From: Betaproteobacteria bacterium
Lineage (GTDB): Bacteria; Pseudomonadota; Gammaproteobacteria; Burkholderiales; Casimicrobiaceae
DNA length: 5,826 nucleotides
NCBI GenBank assembly: GCA_013298455.1
Contig: JAAFHR010000229.1
Location: 1-5,826 of the forward strand
Reading direction: 5' to 3'
Shown: piece by piece, positions 1 through 5,458 of the stretch
How positions within the stretch are numbered: the first letter of the stretch is position 1
Layout of the letters: each line of letters starts with the position of its first letter
Made by a program: the position numbers and the translations under genes
The notes under the pieces: model-generated
Database searches by the model: none
What the model was told of the DNA's origin: nothing
Seen by the model: only the letters and a program-made list of their open reading frames with translations

Positions 1-1
1 A

Positions 2-3000
2 AAAACCGAGCTGCTGGTACAGCGCTTTTTGACGCTGCTTGCAAACGTCGACCAACCGCAAGCCGTGCTCGCCATTACGTTCACGAATAAAGCCGCCGCT
101 GAGATGCGCGAACGGGTGCTGGCGGCGCTCAATGATGCAGCAGCGCTGCCGGAGCCCGCTCAATCGCCGGATCGAGAGCGGTGGCGCCTAGGACGAGCGG
201 TGTTAGCGCGTGATCAGCAACGCGATTGGAAGCTCCTCGCTCGCCCTGAGCAGCTCAACGTTCACACCTTTGATGCGTTTGCTCGGCGCGTCTCGCAACT
301 CGCCCCGATGACTGCCGAATCTCGGAGTGTTTCTGCGCTGATTGATGATCCGCTACCGGTGTACGAAGAGGCCGCTCGGCTCGCGCTGTTTGATTCGCAG
401 AGCCCTGATGCGACTGCACTACTTCGGGCGGCCGATAATCGAGCCGACGCGGTCGTCGACCTGATCGCAGGGCTACTCGGTCGGCGAGCGCAGTGGTTGC
501 CGCATCTCGTCGACACATCCCCCGAGACGCTCCGCTACCTGCGCACCGCCATTGAAGCCGCCATCCTAGATGCGCTGCGGCCGCTCGCCGCGCTTTGGTC
601 TGCGCGTCATCACCACGAAGCGCTTCGCTTGGCGCGGTTTGCGGTGGATCATCTTGAGGCGGGCTTGCTGCGAGACGCGCTACAAACGTTTGTTCGTGAT
701 GCCGACGACATCGCCGCGATGGGCACGCAGATGGAAGCGATCAGCCATTGGCGAGCATTGGCCGAATGGGTAACGACTAAGGCCGACAGGGCGATCCGTA
801 AATCCGTCAACAAAACTCTGGGGTTTCCGGCAGCGCCCAAAGGCAGCAGCGCTCAAGCGGCAGAGTATGCAGCGATGAAGTCGGAGATGACGACGTGGTT
901 AGTTGAGCTCGCTGGGCTGCGATGTGCTTCGTCGGGGGCGTCGTTTGCCGACTTATTGACGACCGCGAGCGTGCTCCCCGATGCGGCGGCCATTGATCGG
1001 CATGAGCCGATGTTTCGGGCGACGATGGGCGTTTTGAAGCTGGCCGCCGCAGAGCTCTCGTTGATTGAATCGATGCGTTGTGTGACCGATTTTTCGGGCA
1101 TTTCGATGGCCGCGCAATATGCGCTGGAGCGATGGCCGAACGAAGTGGGGCAGCGGATTGACGCACAGATTCAACATGTGCTGGTCGATGAATTCCAAGA
1201 CACCAGCCCCGCGCAGTCATCGATGATTCGCTCGCTCACGGCGGAGTGGAGTGACGGAGACGGCCGAACGCTTTTTCTCGTGGGCGATCCGATGCAATCG
1301 ATTTACGGTTTTCGCGACGCTGACGTTGGGCTCTTTTTGGAAGCATGGGATCGCGGCTTTCCATCGATCAAGCTCAATCGCCTGAGCCTCACCGCAAATT
1401 ACCGCTCGCGCCCTGAGCTCGTGCATTGGGTAAACGACGCTGTGGCGCAGCGCTTCGGCACACAATCCGCGCTAGTCGGGCGCTCCATTGAATTCAACGC
1501 GGCTACAGCCACTCGCGCATCAAACACCGCCGCTGGGTCGTTGATTCATTTGGCGGATGACGCCGAGACAGAGGCCACTTGGATCGTTGAGCAAATAGAA
1601 GCACGCCAGCACGAAAACGCCGCGCTCCGAATCGCGATCATCGTACGCAGCAAAGCCCACGCAGCGGAAGTGCTTCGCGTATTGATTGAGCGAAACATTG
1701 CGTTTGTGGCGCAGGAGTTTTCGAAATGGGATCAGCGTCCGCTCATTCGTGATTTGATGTCGCTCACCTATGTGCTAACGCAGCCCGCTGACCATTTATC
1801 GTGGTTCGCGTGGTTACGATCACCGATGCTCGGCCTGACCCTGCAAAGTATTTCAGCGCTTGCTGCTGCCGCTGGCAAACGCGCGATGGATGAGACCATT
1901 CGTTCGTCAATCACGCTGCTCGCCGATGCCTTTGAGCAGCAGCGATTGCAGATAGCGATCACGGCCTACGACAACGAGCGCAGCCGCGAAGGCATCGTGT
2001 CGCTCGCTGATCGTGTGCACTCGCTGTGGCTTGCTTGCGGTGGCGCGCAGATCGTGCAGAGCGATGGCGAGCGAGACGAAGTCGCGGCGTATTTGTTGCT
2101 GCTTGATGAACTAGCGCCGAACGGGCTTTTGCCGCCTCGCGCAGAGTTTGAAGCGCGAATTGAACGTGAATCGATGAGCTTTGATCAGGCCGGTGCACTG
2201 CCGCCCGTTGATGTGCTCACTATTCACAAGGCCAAGGGTTTGGAATGGGACGTGGTCTTCGTTCCCGGTGCGGATCGAGTGGGTCGACATACTGAGGGCG
2301 AGCTGCTGGCGTGGCAGTTCATCCGAAGCAATGATCGAGTGAGTTTGATCGCTGCTGCACGGGAAACCCGACGAAAGTCAGAAACGCCGTCAGTGTTTCA
2401 GTTTGTGCAAGCGCGCCGAGCGGCAGAGAGCGACGAAGAGCTGAAACGCTTGCTCTATGTGGCGGCCACACGGGCTCGTGAACGACTCTACTTTTCGGGC
2501 GTGAACGGTGGTAAACGGCCGCGTAGCAAGTCAATCGCTGCGTTGCTGCCTTGGCCTGTTGCCGATCGTGACGCTGAGGCCGTGGACGCTGCGGACGAAA
2601 GCGCGTTGGCCGCGAGACCGATCAAATCGATGGCGCAGAGCCTTTGGCGAATTGACCCGCGCGCCGCAGAGAACGCTGCAAACGCGAGACAGGCGCTATC
2701 CCAAGCGAAGCAAGCGGTATCGCGTCGGCCCGTTGCGTTGACGACGCCAAGGTCTGCGAGCGGTGATGATTTTGTTCCGGTCGAGTCTGTAGACCCGTTC
2801 GATACCGATGCGCTAAACGCGACTGCGTTTGGTATCGTCGGTCATCGCTTGCTGGAAGGCCTAGGGCGCGGGATTGCGCTGTCTCCCACGGCGCCATTGT
2901 TACGACGCGCCCTATCAGACGCCGGCGCCGCCGAGGCGGCTTTGCCTCAACTGGTGGAGCGGCTGCAGCGCGCCGTGTCGATGTGGAAGACGAGCGAGCA

Positions 3001-3346
3001 CGTTGCGTTTTTATTTGCCGACTCACATGTGGAGAGCGCCTCAGAGCTACCAATCATCGTGGCGCAGACGGGCGGTGCGCAGCGACTGCGCATTGATCGA
3101 ACCATGCTCACCGCATCGGGCGAGCGCTGGATTGTTGACTACAAATTCAGCGCGCCGCATGAAAATGCAGATCAAGACGTTTGGATTTCGCAGCAACGCG
3201 AACTACACAGCCCGCAGCTCAATTCGTATCGAAACGCATTCGCCGCCCTCGATCAAACCGAGCGAGGCGTGCCGATCGTGCTCGCGCTTTACTTTCCGCT
3301 GATTGACGTCTTGGTAACACTCAACGCGGATCAATCGCCTCGATAG
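2..3346 (+). CDS. UvrD/RecB-like (AddA-type) ATP-dependent helicase with C-terminal PD-(D/E)XK nuclease, 5'-truncated
   Basis: Superfamily 1A DNA helicase fused to a RecB-type nuclease. The family unwinds and degrades DNA ends to start recombinational repair of double-strand breaks in the cytoplasm. Residues are numbered from the first in-frame codon at base 2; 1114 are visible. The window opens on KTELL, the end of the Walker A motif (GxGKT), so the P-loop glycines and true start lie upstream; the TTG at 29 is not a start. Motifs in order: Ia AITFTNKAAAEMRER (about 24-38), TFDAF (about 90), Walker B LVDEFQDTSP with D396/E397, motif III VGDPMQSIYGFRDA (Q432), motif IV ANYRSRPE (R468), motif V LTIHKAKGLEWD (H742), motif VI YVAATRARERL (R824). 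The nuclease signature is GHRLLEG (H948), RIDR (D1032), VDYK (D1046, K1048) and QLNSY (Q1072), so it looks catalytically complete. In many betaproteobacteria an AddB-like nuclease gene precedes this type; that is inferred here. The exact subfamily (AddA or RecB) is uncertain. Confidence 0.95.
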   Translation, partial: KTELLVQRFLTLLANVDQPQAVLAITFTNKAAAEMRERVLAALNDAAALPEPAQSPDRERWRLGRAVLARDQQRDWKLLARPEQLNVHTFDAFARRVSQLAPMTAESRSVSALIDDPLPVYEEAARLALFDSQSPDATALLRAADNRADAVVDLIAGLLGRRAQWLPHLVDTSPETLRYLRTAIEAAILDALRPLAALWSARHHHEALRLARFAVDHLEAGLLRDALQTFVRDADDIAAMGTQMEAISHWRALAEWVTTKADRAIRKSVNKTLGFPAAPKGSSAQAAEYAAMKSEMTTWLVELAGLRCASSGASFADLLTTASVLPDAAAIDRHEPMFRATMGVLKLAAAELSLIESMRCVTDFSGISMAAQYALERWPNEVGQRIDAQIQHVLVDEFQDTSPAQSSMIRSLTAEWSDGDGRTLFLVGDPMQSIYGFRDADVGLFLEAWDRGFPSIKLNRLSLTANYRSRPELVHWVNDAVAQRFGTQSALVGRSIEFNAATATRASNTAAGSLIHLADDAETEATWIVEQIEARQHENAALRIAIIVRSKAHAAEVLRVLIERNIAFVAQEFSKWDQRPLIRDLMSLTYVLTQPADHLSWFAWLRSPMLGLTLQSISALAAAAGKRAMDETIRSSITLLADAFEQQRLQIAITAYDNERSREGIVSLADRVHSLWLACGGAQIVQSDGERDEVAAYLLLLDELAPNGLLPPRAEFEARIERESMSFDQAGALPPVDVLTIHKAKGLEWDVVFVPGADRVGRHTEGELLAWQFIRSNDRVSLIAAARETRRKSETPSVFQFVQARRAAESDEELKRLLYVAATRARERLYFSGVNGGKRPRSKSIAALLPWPVADRDAEAVDAADESALAARPIKSMAQSLWRIDPRAAENAANARQALSQAKQAVSRRPVALTTPRSASGDDFVPVESVDPFDTDALNATAFGIVGHRLLEGLGRGIALSPTAPLLRRALSDAGAAEAALPQLVERLQRAVSMWKTSEHVAFLFADSHVESASELPIIVAQTGGAQRLRIDRTMLTASGERWIVDYKFSAPHENADQDVWISQQRELHSPQLNSYRNAFAALDQTERGVPIVLALYFPLIDVLVTLNADQSPR

Positions 3347-3522
3347 TTTTTCCAAGCATTCATGCCTTGGCGCATGAATTTCACGTGCTTCTCCCAAGCA
3401 GTGCAGCGTCGACAAATGAAAACGTGCACGCGGATCACCGCGCGTTCACTCAGTTTGAGCGTGCGATCTTCGCGCTCTGAGATGAGCGCCGCAATCTCTC
3501 GACAGGTTCGAAGTGCTTTCAT
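3331..3522 (-). CDS. Small zinc-finger anti-sigma-type protein (zf-HC2/ZAS-like)
   Basis: A 63-residue protein encoded immediately after the sigma factor gene. It carries an N-terminal cysteine in TCRE (C7) and the ligand pattern H33-x3-C37-x2-C40 within RVHVFICRRC. That is the zinc-binding anti-sigma (ZAS) signature of RsrA/ChrR-type and zf-HC2 proteins, which bind and restrain a partner sigma factor, in some cases under redox control. There is no transmembrane segment, so it should be cytoplasmic and soluble. It ends shortly after the finger, so only the sigma-binding module is present and no separate sensor domain. The ATG overlaps the sigma stop codon (ATGA), and GGGAG lies 6 nt upstream, which supports this start and suggests translational coupling. 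Its 3' end overlaps the helicase gene by 16 bp on the opposite strand. The anti-sigma role is inferred from the motif and context; whether zinc is bound or redox is sensed cannot be read from the sequence. Confidence 0.85.
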   Translation of the reverse strand: MKALRTCREIAALISEREDRTLKLSERAVIRVHVFICRRCTAWEKHVKFMRQGMNAWKNYRGD

Positions 3523-4112
3523 CGAGCGCTCCCATCCACGGCGTCACGCCCCTCGTTGTTAAACCATTTGAACTGTAAACACTCGCGCAGACGAAGTCGG
3601 GCGCGGTGCAATAGCACCCATACGTTGGACGGACTGAGTTTCAGTTCCTTACAAATCTCGTCCGTGCTGAACTCCATCCACTCGCGCATCAAAAACACGC
3701 GTCCCATCGTTGCGGGTAATTCTTGAATGCAGATGTCCATCACTTCCAAAAACTGTTTCGACTGAAGTGTGGTTTCCGGGCTCGGCCATTGATTGGCATC
3801 GCCTTCGAAATGGCCGTCGGGCTTGAAGAGCAGGTCTTCGAGCTCGGCGTCCTCGTCGGTGTTGAGTGATGAGGCGACTTCGCGCTTATGGGCGCGCAGA
3901 CAGTCGATGATTTTGAATTTCAAAATCCCCACCAGCCACGTGTTGAGGCTTGAGCGACCTGCAAAGCTGTCAGGTTTTTCGAGGGCGGCGAGCATCGTTT
4001 CTGCAACGACATCTTCCGCCCACGCATCATTTCGCAGCTGCAGTCGCGCAAAGCGAAGTAAGTAATTTCGCGCAGCGGCTACGTTGTCTTGGAAGCTGGT
4101 TTCGTTGAGCAT
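3519..4112 (-). CDS. Sigma-70 family (ECF-like) RNA polymerase sigma factor
   Basis: An alternative sigma factor of 197 residues. Region 2 covers about residues 14-77: LLRFARLQLRNDAWAED, then AGRSSLNTWLVGILKFKI, which corresponds to the core-binding and -10 recognition helices. A variable acidic linker (about 79-112, ending QWPSP) follows. Region 4 covers about 121-180, with MREWMEFSTDEICKEL and the helix-turn-helix SPSNVWVLLHRARLRLREC that reads the -35 element. The EICKEL..S..N.W..LHRAR..LRECL..WF pattern resembles the proteobacterial group I recall as TIGR02943, which is typically paired with a small zf-HC2 protein, as it is here. I chose the ATG at 4112. The reading frame could extend to a TTG at 4127 (202 residues), but that codon abuts a T-tract after a hairpin and has no ribosome binding site. 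The ATG also lacks a clear one, so the start is moderately certain. The regulon and inducing signal are not visible. Confidence 0.92.
   Translation of the reverse strand: MLNETSFQDNVAAARNYLLRFARLQLRNDAWAEDVVAETMLAALEKPDSFAGRSSLNTWLVGILKFKIIDCLRAHKREVASSLNTDEDAELEDLLFKPDGHFEGDANQWPSPETTLQSKQFLEVMDICIQELPATMGRVFLMREWMEFSTDEICKELKLSPSNVWVLLHRARLRLRECLQFKWFNNEGRDAVDGSAR
3529..3533 (-). promoter_or_regulatory. Ribosome binding site of the zinc-finger gene
   Basis: GGGAG on the minus strand, 6 nt before the ATG at 3522 and inside the 3' end of the sigma gene. It fixes the start of the small gene and fits coupled translation through the ATGA overlap. Confidence 0.65.
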
Positions 4113-4125
4113 GCCAATCGCAGGC

Positions 4126-4149
4126 AAAAAATTAGCGCTGACCAGCGCT
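4126..4149 (-). other. Palindrome followed by T-tract in the sigma gene leader (terminator-like or operator)
   Basis: Read on the minus strand there is a perfect 7-bp inverted repeat, AGCGCTG-GT-CAGCGCT. As RNA it would form a 6-bp stem with a 4-nt loop, and it is followed by AATTTTTT. This has the shape of an intrinsic terminator, yet it lies only about 13 nt upstream of the sigma ATG and no minus-strand gene lies upstream of it in the window. It could be an operator, an attenuator, a 5' stabilising hairpin, or a block on transcription arriving from the DUF1223 side. The structure is seen directly; its function is inference. Confidence 0.45.
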
Positions 4150-4158
4150 TAGGCTGTG

Positions 4159-4167
4159 AGCATAGCA
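4159..4167 (-). promoter_or_regulatory. Candidate extended -10 element for the sigma operon
   Basis: The minus strand reads TGCTATGCT, matching the TGn extension plus a -10 hexamer with T1, A2 and T6 (TATGCT). No good -35 hexamer is seen at 16-18 bp. Transcription would start near 4152, which puts the palindrome at 4134-4149 at the very 5' end of the transcript. This is a weak call from pattern alone. Confidence 0.25.
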
Positions 4168-4217
4168 ATTTCGAAAATGCGAAGCGTCGTGGCGCTTGGC
4201 GATGTAAGGAAGCTCGG

Positions 4218-4244
4218 GGAAAGCCGCACCAAGCTATGCGTATG
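4218..4244 (+). promoter_or_regulatory. Possible ECF-type promoter upstream of the DUF1223 gene
   Basis: GGAAAG (4218-4223), a 15-bp spacer, then CGTATG (4239-4244). Many ECF sigma factors use a GGAAC-like -35 and a CGT-containing -10 at about this spacing. The -35 departs from consensus (AAAG rather than AAC), and I find no GGAA motif on the minus strand before the sigma gene that would mark autoregulation. If used, the leader before the ATG at 4301 would be about 50 nt, and the ATG at 4247 could not be the main start. Confidence 0.2.
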
Positions 4245-4288
4245 ACATGACTCTGTTTGTCGTTCGTGCGCTAATCCGATTCACCGCT

Positions 4289-4293
4289 AAGGA
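4289..4293 (+). promoter_or_regulatory. Ribosome binding site of the DUF1223 gene
   Basis: AAGGA lies 7 nt before the ATG at 4301. It selects this start over the in-frame ATG at 4247, which has no such site and would place 18 extra residues in front of the signal peptide. Confidence 0.75.
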
Positions 4294-4300
4294 TGTCACC

Positions 4301-5092
4301 ATGAGCCGATTGCTATCCGACGTTGCCTTGGCTTGCTGTGCTGCGACGCTCGTTGCATGGCAGCCGCTTGCCTTCGCCCAATCTCCCTCATCAGCGAAAA
4401 ACGCCACGTGCAGCGCGCAGAGCGGCGCGACAAAGCCCACGATTGTCGAGCTCTACACGTCTGAAGGTTGTGATAGCTGCCCGCCCGCTGATCGTTGGAT
4501 GTCGTCGCTGGTGGCTTCGACGTCCGGCACGCCCGTGATCGCGATGTCGTTTCACGTCGACTACTGGGACTACATCGGTTGGAAGGATGAATTTGCCCGC
4601 AAGGAATTCGGCGTGCGGCATGCGGCGCTCGTCCGTGCAAGCCGAGCCACAGGCGTTTACACGCCGCAACTCTTCGTGGACGGGCGCGAAGATCGCGCTT
4701 GGACGGTCGGACGAAAACCCGAGCCGGCGTCTGCGGCGACGAAGATCGCGCTCGCCATCACGGGCGAGTGGCGGAGCGAAACCTTGAGTTTTCAAGGGCG
4801 CATCAAACCCGCTGTGCCGGGCGCGGCGATGGACGAGGCGCTAAAAATTCGTTACGTGTTCACCGAAAACGGGATCGAAACGCGAGTCAAGGCCGGAGAA
4901 AACAAGGGCGTTACGCTCAAGCACGACGCCCTCGTGCGCGATCACGGCTATGCGGCAGTGTCACCCGATGGCGCATTCAGCGCCGCGTTGTCACTCAAGG
5001 ACAAACCGCGCCGCAGCCAATCCACATTGCACGTCATCGCCGAGCGCCCCAACGGCGAGGCTGTGGCGGCGGCTTCGGTCCGCTGCGAGTAG
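4301..5092 (+). CDS. Exported DUF1223 family thioredoxin-like protein
   Basis: A 263-residue protein of the DUF1223 family, which has a thioredoxin-like fold and no well-established function. Residues 1-26 form a Sec-type signal peptide: a short charged start (MSRLL), a hydrophobic stretch rich in A, L, V and C, and a cleavage site AFA|Q after residue 26. The mature protein is therefore expected in the periplasm. The family signature VELYTSEGCDSCPPAD holds the CxxC pair C57/C60. SFHVDYWDYIGWKDEF (about 83-98) and YTPQLFVDG (P122, probably the cis-proline loop facing the CxxC) are further conserved blocks. Two more cysteines, C37 just before the domain and C262 next to the C-terminus, could form a structural disulfide. 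A redox role is plausible from the fold but unproven. The gene is divergent from the sigma operon and stands alone on its strand, 358 bp before ribF. Confidence 0.92.
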   Translation: MSRLLSDVALACCAATLVAWQPLAFAQSPSSAKNATCSAQSGATKPTIVELYTSEGCDSCPPADRWMSSLVASTSGTPVIAMSFHVDYWDYIGWKDEFARKEFGVRHAALVRASRATGVYTPQLFVDGREDRAWTVGRKPEPASAATKIALAITGEWRSETLSFQGRIKPAVPGAAMDEALKIRYVFTENGIETRVKAGENKGVTLKHDALVRDHGYAAVSPDGAFSAALSLKDKPRRSQSTLHVIAERPNGEAVAAASVRCE

Positions 5093-5232
5093 TCATCGAG
5101 ACAACGCTCTAGCCGCACGTCTTGCTTTGCATGAAGTCGGCGCCCGTGTGATCCTGAATGAAGTTCCAAGAATTTAGGTGACTCCCGAACGACTTGTGTC
5201 GCTGCTAGCCATTGCGAGCTACTAATAACTTT

Positions 5233-5269
5233 TTTCGCTAAACTCACCTTTTATATGGGCTAAGCGAAA
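5233..5269. repeat. Inverted repeat TTTCGCT / AGCGAAA
   Basis: Perfect 7-bp arms at 5233-5239 and 5263-5269 are separated by 23 bp that contain TTTTATATGGG. The arms sit in AT-rich DNA 43-84 bp upstream of the TATAAT box. The spacing of about three helical turns between arm centres would suit a dimeric regulator. It is not a normal terminator because no T-run follows the second arm. Function unknown. Confidence 0.4.
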
Positions 5270-5278
5270 TAAACTTTG

Positions 5279-5292
5279 CTATTCGAAAATAG
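5279..5292. repeat. Short hairpin-forming repeat CTATT-CGAA-AATAG
   Basis: Five-bp arms around a 4-nt loop lie between the longer inverted repeat and the TATAAT box, covering where a -35 element for that box would fall (about 5288-5295). It may be chance in AT-rich DNA. Confidence 0.25.
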
Positions 5293-5311
5293 GCGTTTCG
5301 TGACTCGACGC

Positions 5312-5317
5312 TATAAT
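5312..5317 (+). promoter_or_regulatory. Candidate -10 box (TATAAT) of the ribF promoter
   Basis: A perfect -10 consensus in an AT-rich stretch. No recognisable -35 hexamer lies 16-18 bp upstream and there is no TGn extension. A weak intrinsic -35 would fit a promoter helped by an activator. The predicted transcription start is near 5324, giving a ribF leader of about 127 nt. Confidence 0.4.
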
Positions 5318-5320
5318 TTT

Positions 5321-5383
5321 GTTGGCGTTTAGGCAAACAGCTGGTTTTGAATGATGCCGCCACATTGTGCGTTTGCAGCCAAC
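5321..5383 (+). repeat. Imperfect inverted repeat / stem-loop in the ribF leader
   Basis: GTTGGC (5321-5326) pairs with GCCAAC (5378-5383), and GCAAAC (5333-5338) pairs with GTTTGC (5371-5376). That makes 12 bp interrupted by a 6-nt bulge on one side and one base (A5377) on the other, around a 32-nt loop. The left arm can instead fold on itself (GTTT-AGGC-AAAC). The outermost pairs overlap the expected transcription start near 5324, so the full stem may not be transcribed. Confidence 0.35.
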
Positions 5384-5458
5384 GGCGGCGGCGCTCGCCA
5401 CCTAGAATCTTCGGTTTCGACCAGCGTGCATCGATTGCGCCGTCCTGTTCATGATTGA
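5351..5458 (+). CDS. Possible 35-codon upstream ORF overlapping the ribF start
   Basis: The frame starts with two ATG codons at 5351 and 5354, directly after a TGA in the same frame, and ends with TGA at 5456-5458. Its stop overlaps the ribF start region by 8 bp, in a different frame. The predicted peptide begins MMPPHCAFAANGGGARH and matches no family I know. No clear ribosome binding site precedes it. It is listed because ribF also lacks one and could be coupled to it. It may equally be chance. Confidence 0.2.
   Translation: MMPPHCAFAANGGGARHLESSVSTSVHRLRRPVHD

Larger units (their letters stand above)
5093..5450. other. Intergenic region between the DUF1223 gene and ribF
   Basis: There is no recognisable gene on either strand. 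The minus-strand open frame spanning 5244-5747 is mostly antisense to ribF. The first part (5093-5220) has coding-like base composition but no recognisable product. The part from about 5221 to 5320 is AT-rich and looks like a promoter region. It holds two inverted repeats (5233-5269 and 5279-5292) and a TATAAT box at 5312. From 5321 to 5383 there is a larger imperfect inverted repeat. I find no clear intrinsic terminator for the DUF1223 gene and no tRNA. The conserved blocks of an FMN riboswitch are absent. Confidence 0.7.

Noticed and set aside
29..31. TTG as the natural start of the helicase gene
   Set aside because: The frame is open to the window edge and the codons before it encode the end of Walker A.
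3352..3370. Palindrome CCAAGCAT-TC-ATGC-C-TTGG as a terminator between the convergent genes
   Set aside because: The T-run precedes the hairpin on the plus strand and no T-run follows it on either strand. It lies within the zinc-finger coding sequence.
2..3522. Helicase/nuclease plus neighbouring small gene as an anti-phage defence system
   Set aside because: The helicase fits the housekeeping AddA/RecB type. The small gene is on the opposite strand and clearly belongs to the sigma operon.
4125..4127. TTG as the start of the sigma factor gene (202 residues)
   Set aside because: It directly follows a T-tract after a hairpin and has no ribosome binding site. The ATG at 4112 gives a complete sigma factor.
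4247..4249. ATG at 4247 as the start of the DUF1223 gene
   Set aside because: It would put 18 residues before a normal signal peptide. The ATG at 4301 has AAGGA at good spacing.
4328..4336. Lipobox (ALAC) in the DUF1223 signal peptide
   Set aside because: It comes too early (C12), before a full hydrophobic core. AFA|Q after residue 26 is a normal signal peptidase I site.
5093..5177. Plus-strand open tail after the DUF1223 stop (ends VILNEVPRI)
   Set aside because: It is the end of an out-of-frame ORF overlapping the DUF1223 gene, with no start of its own and no recognised family.
5205..5235. Hairpin plus TTTTTT as the terminator of the DUF1223 gene
   Set aside because: The possible stems (TAGC/GCTA or TCGC/GCGA) are only 4 bp and the T-run begins several bases after them.
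5321..5450. FMN riboswitch before ribF
   Set aside because: The conserved RFN blocks are absent; only a GC-rich GGCGGCGGCG stretch superficially resembles part of one.
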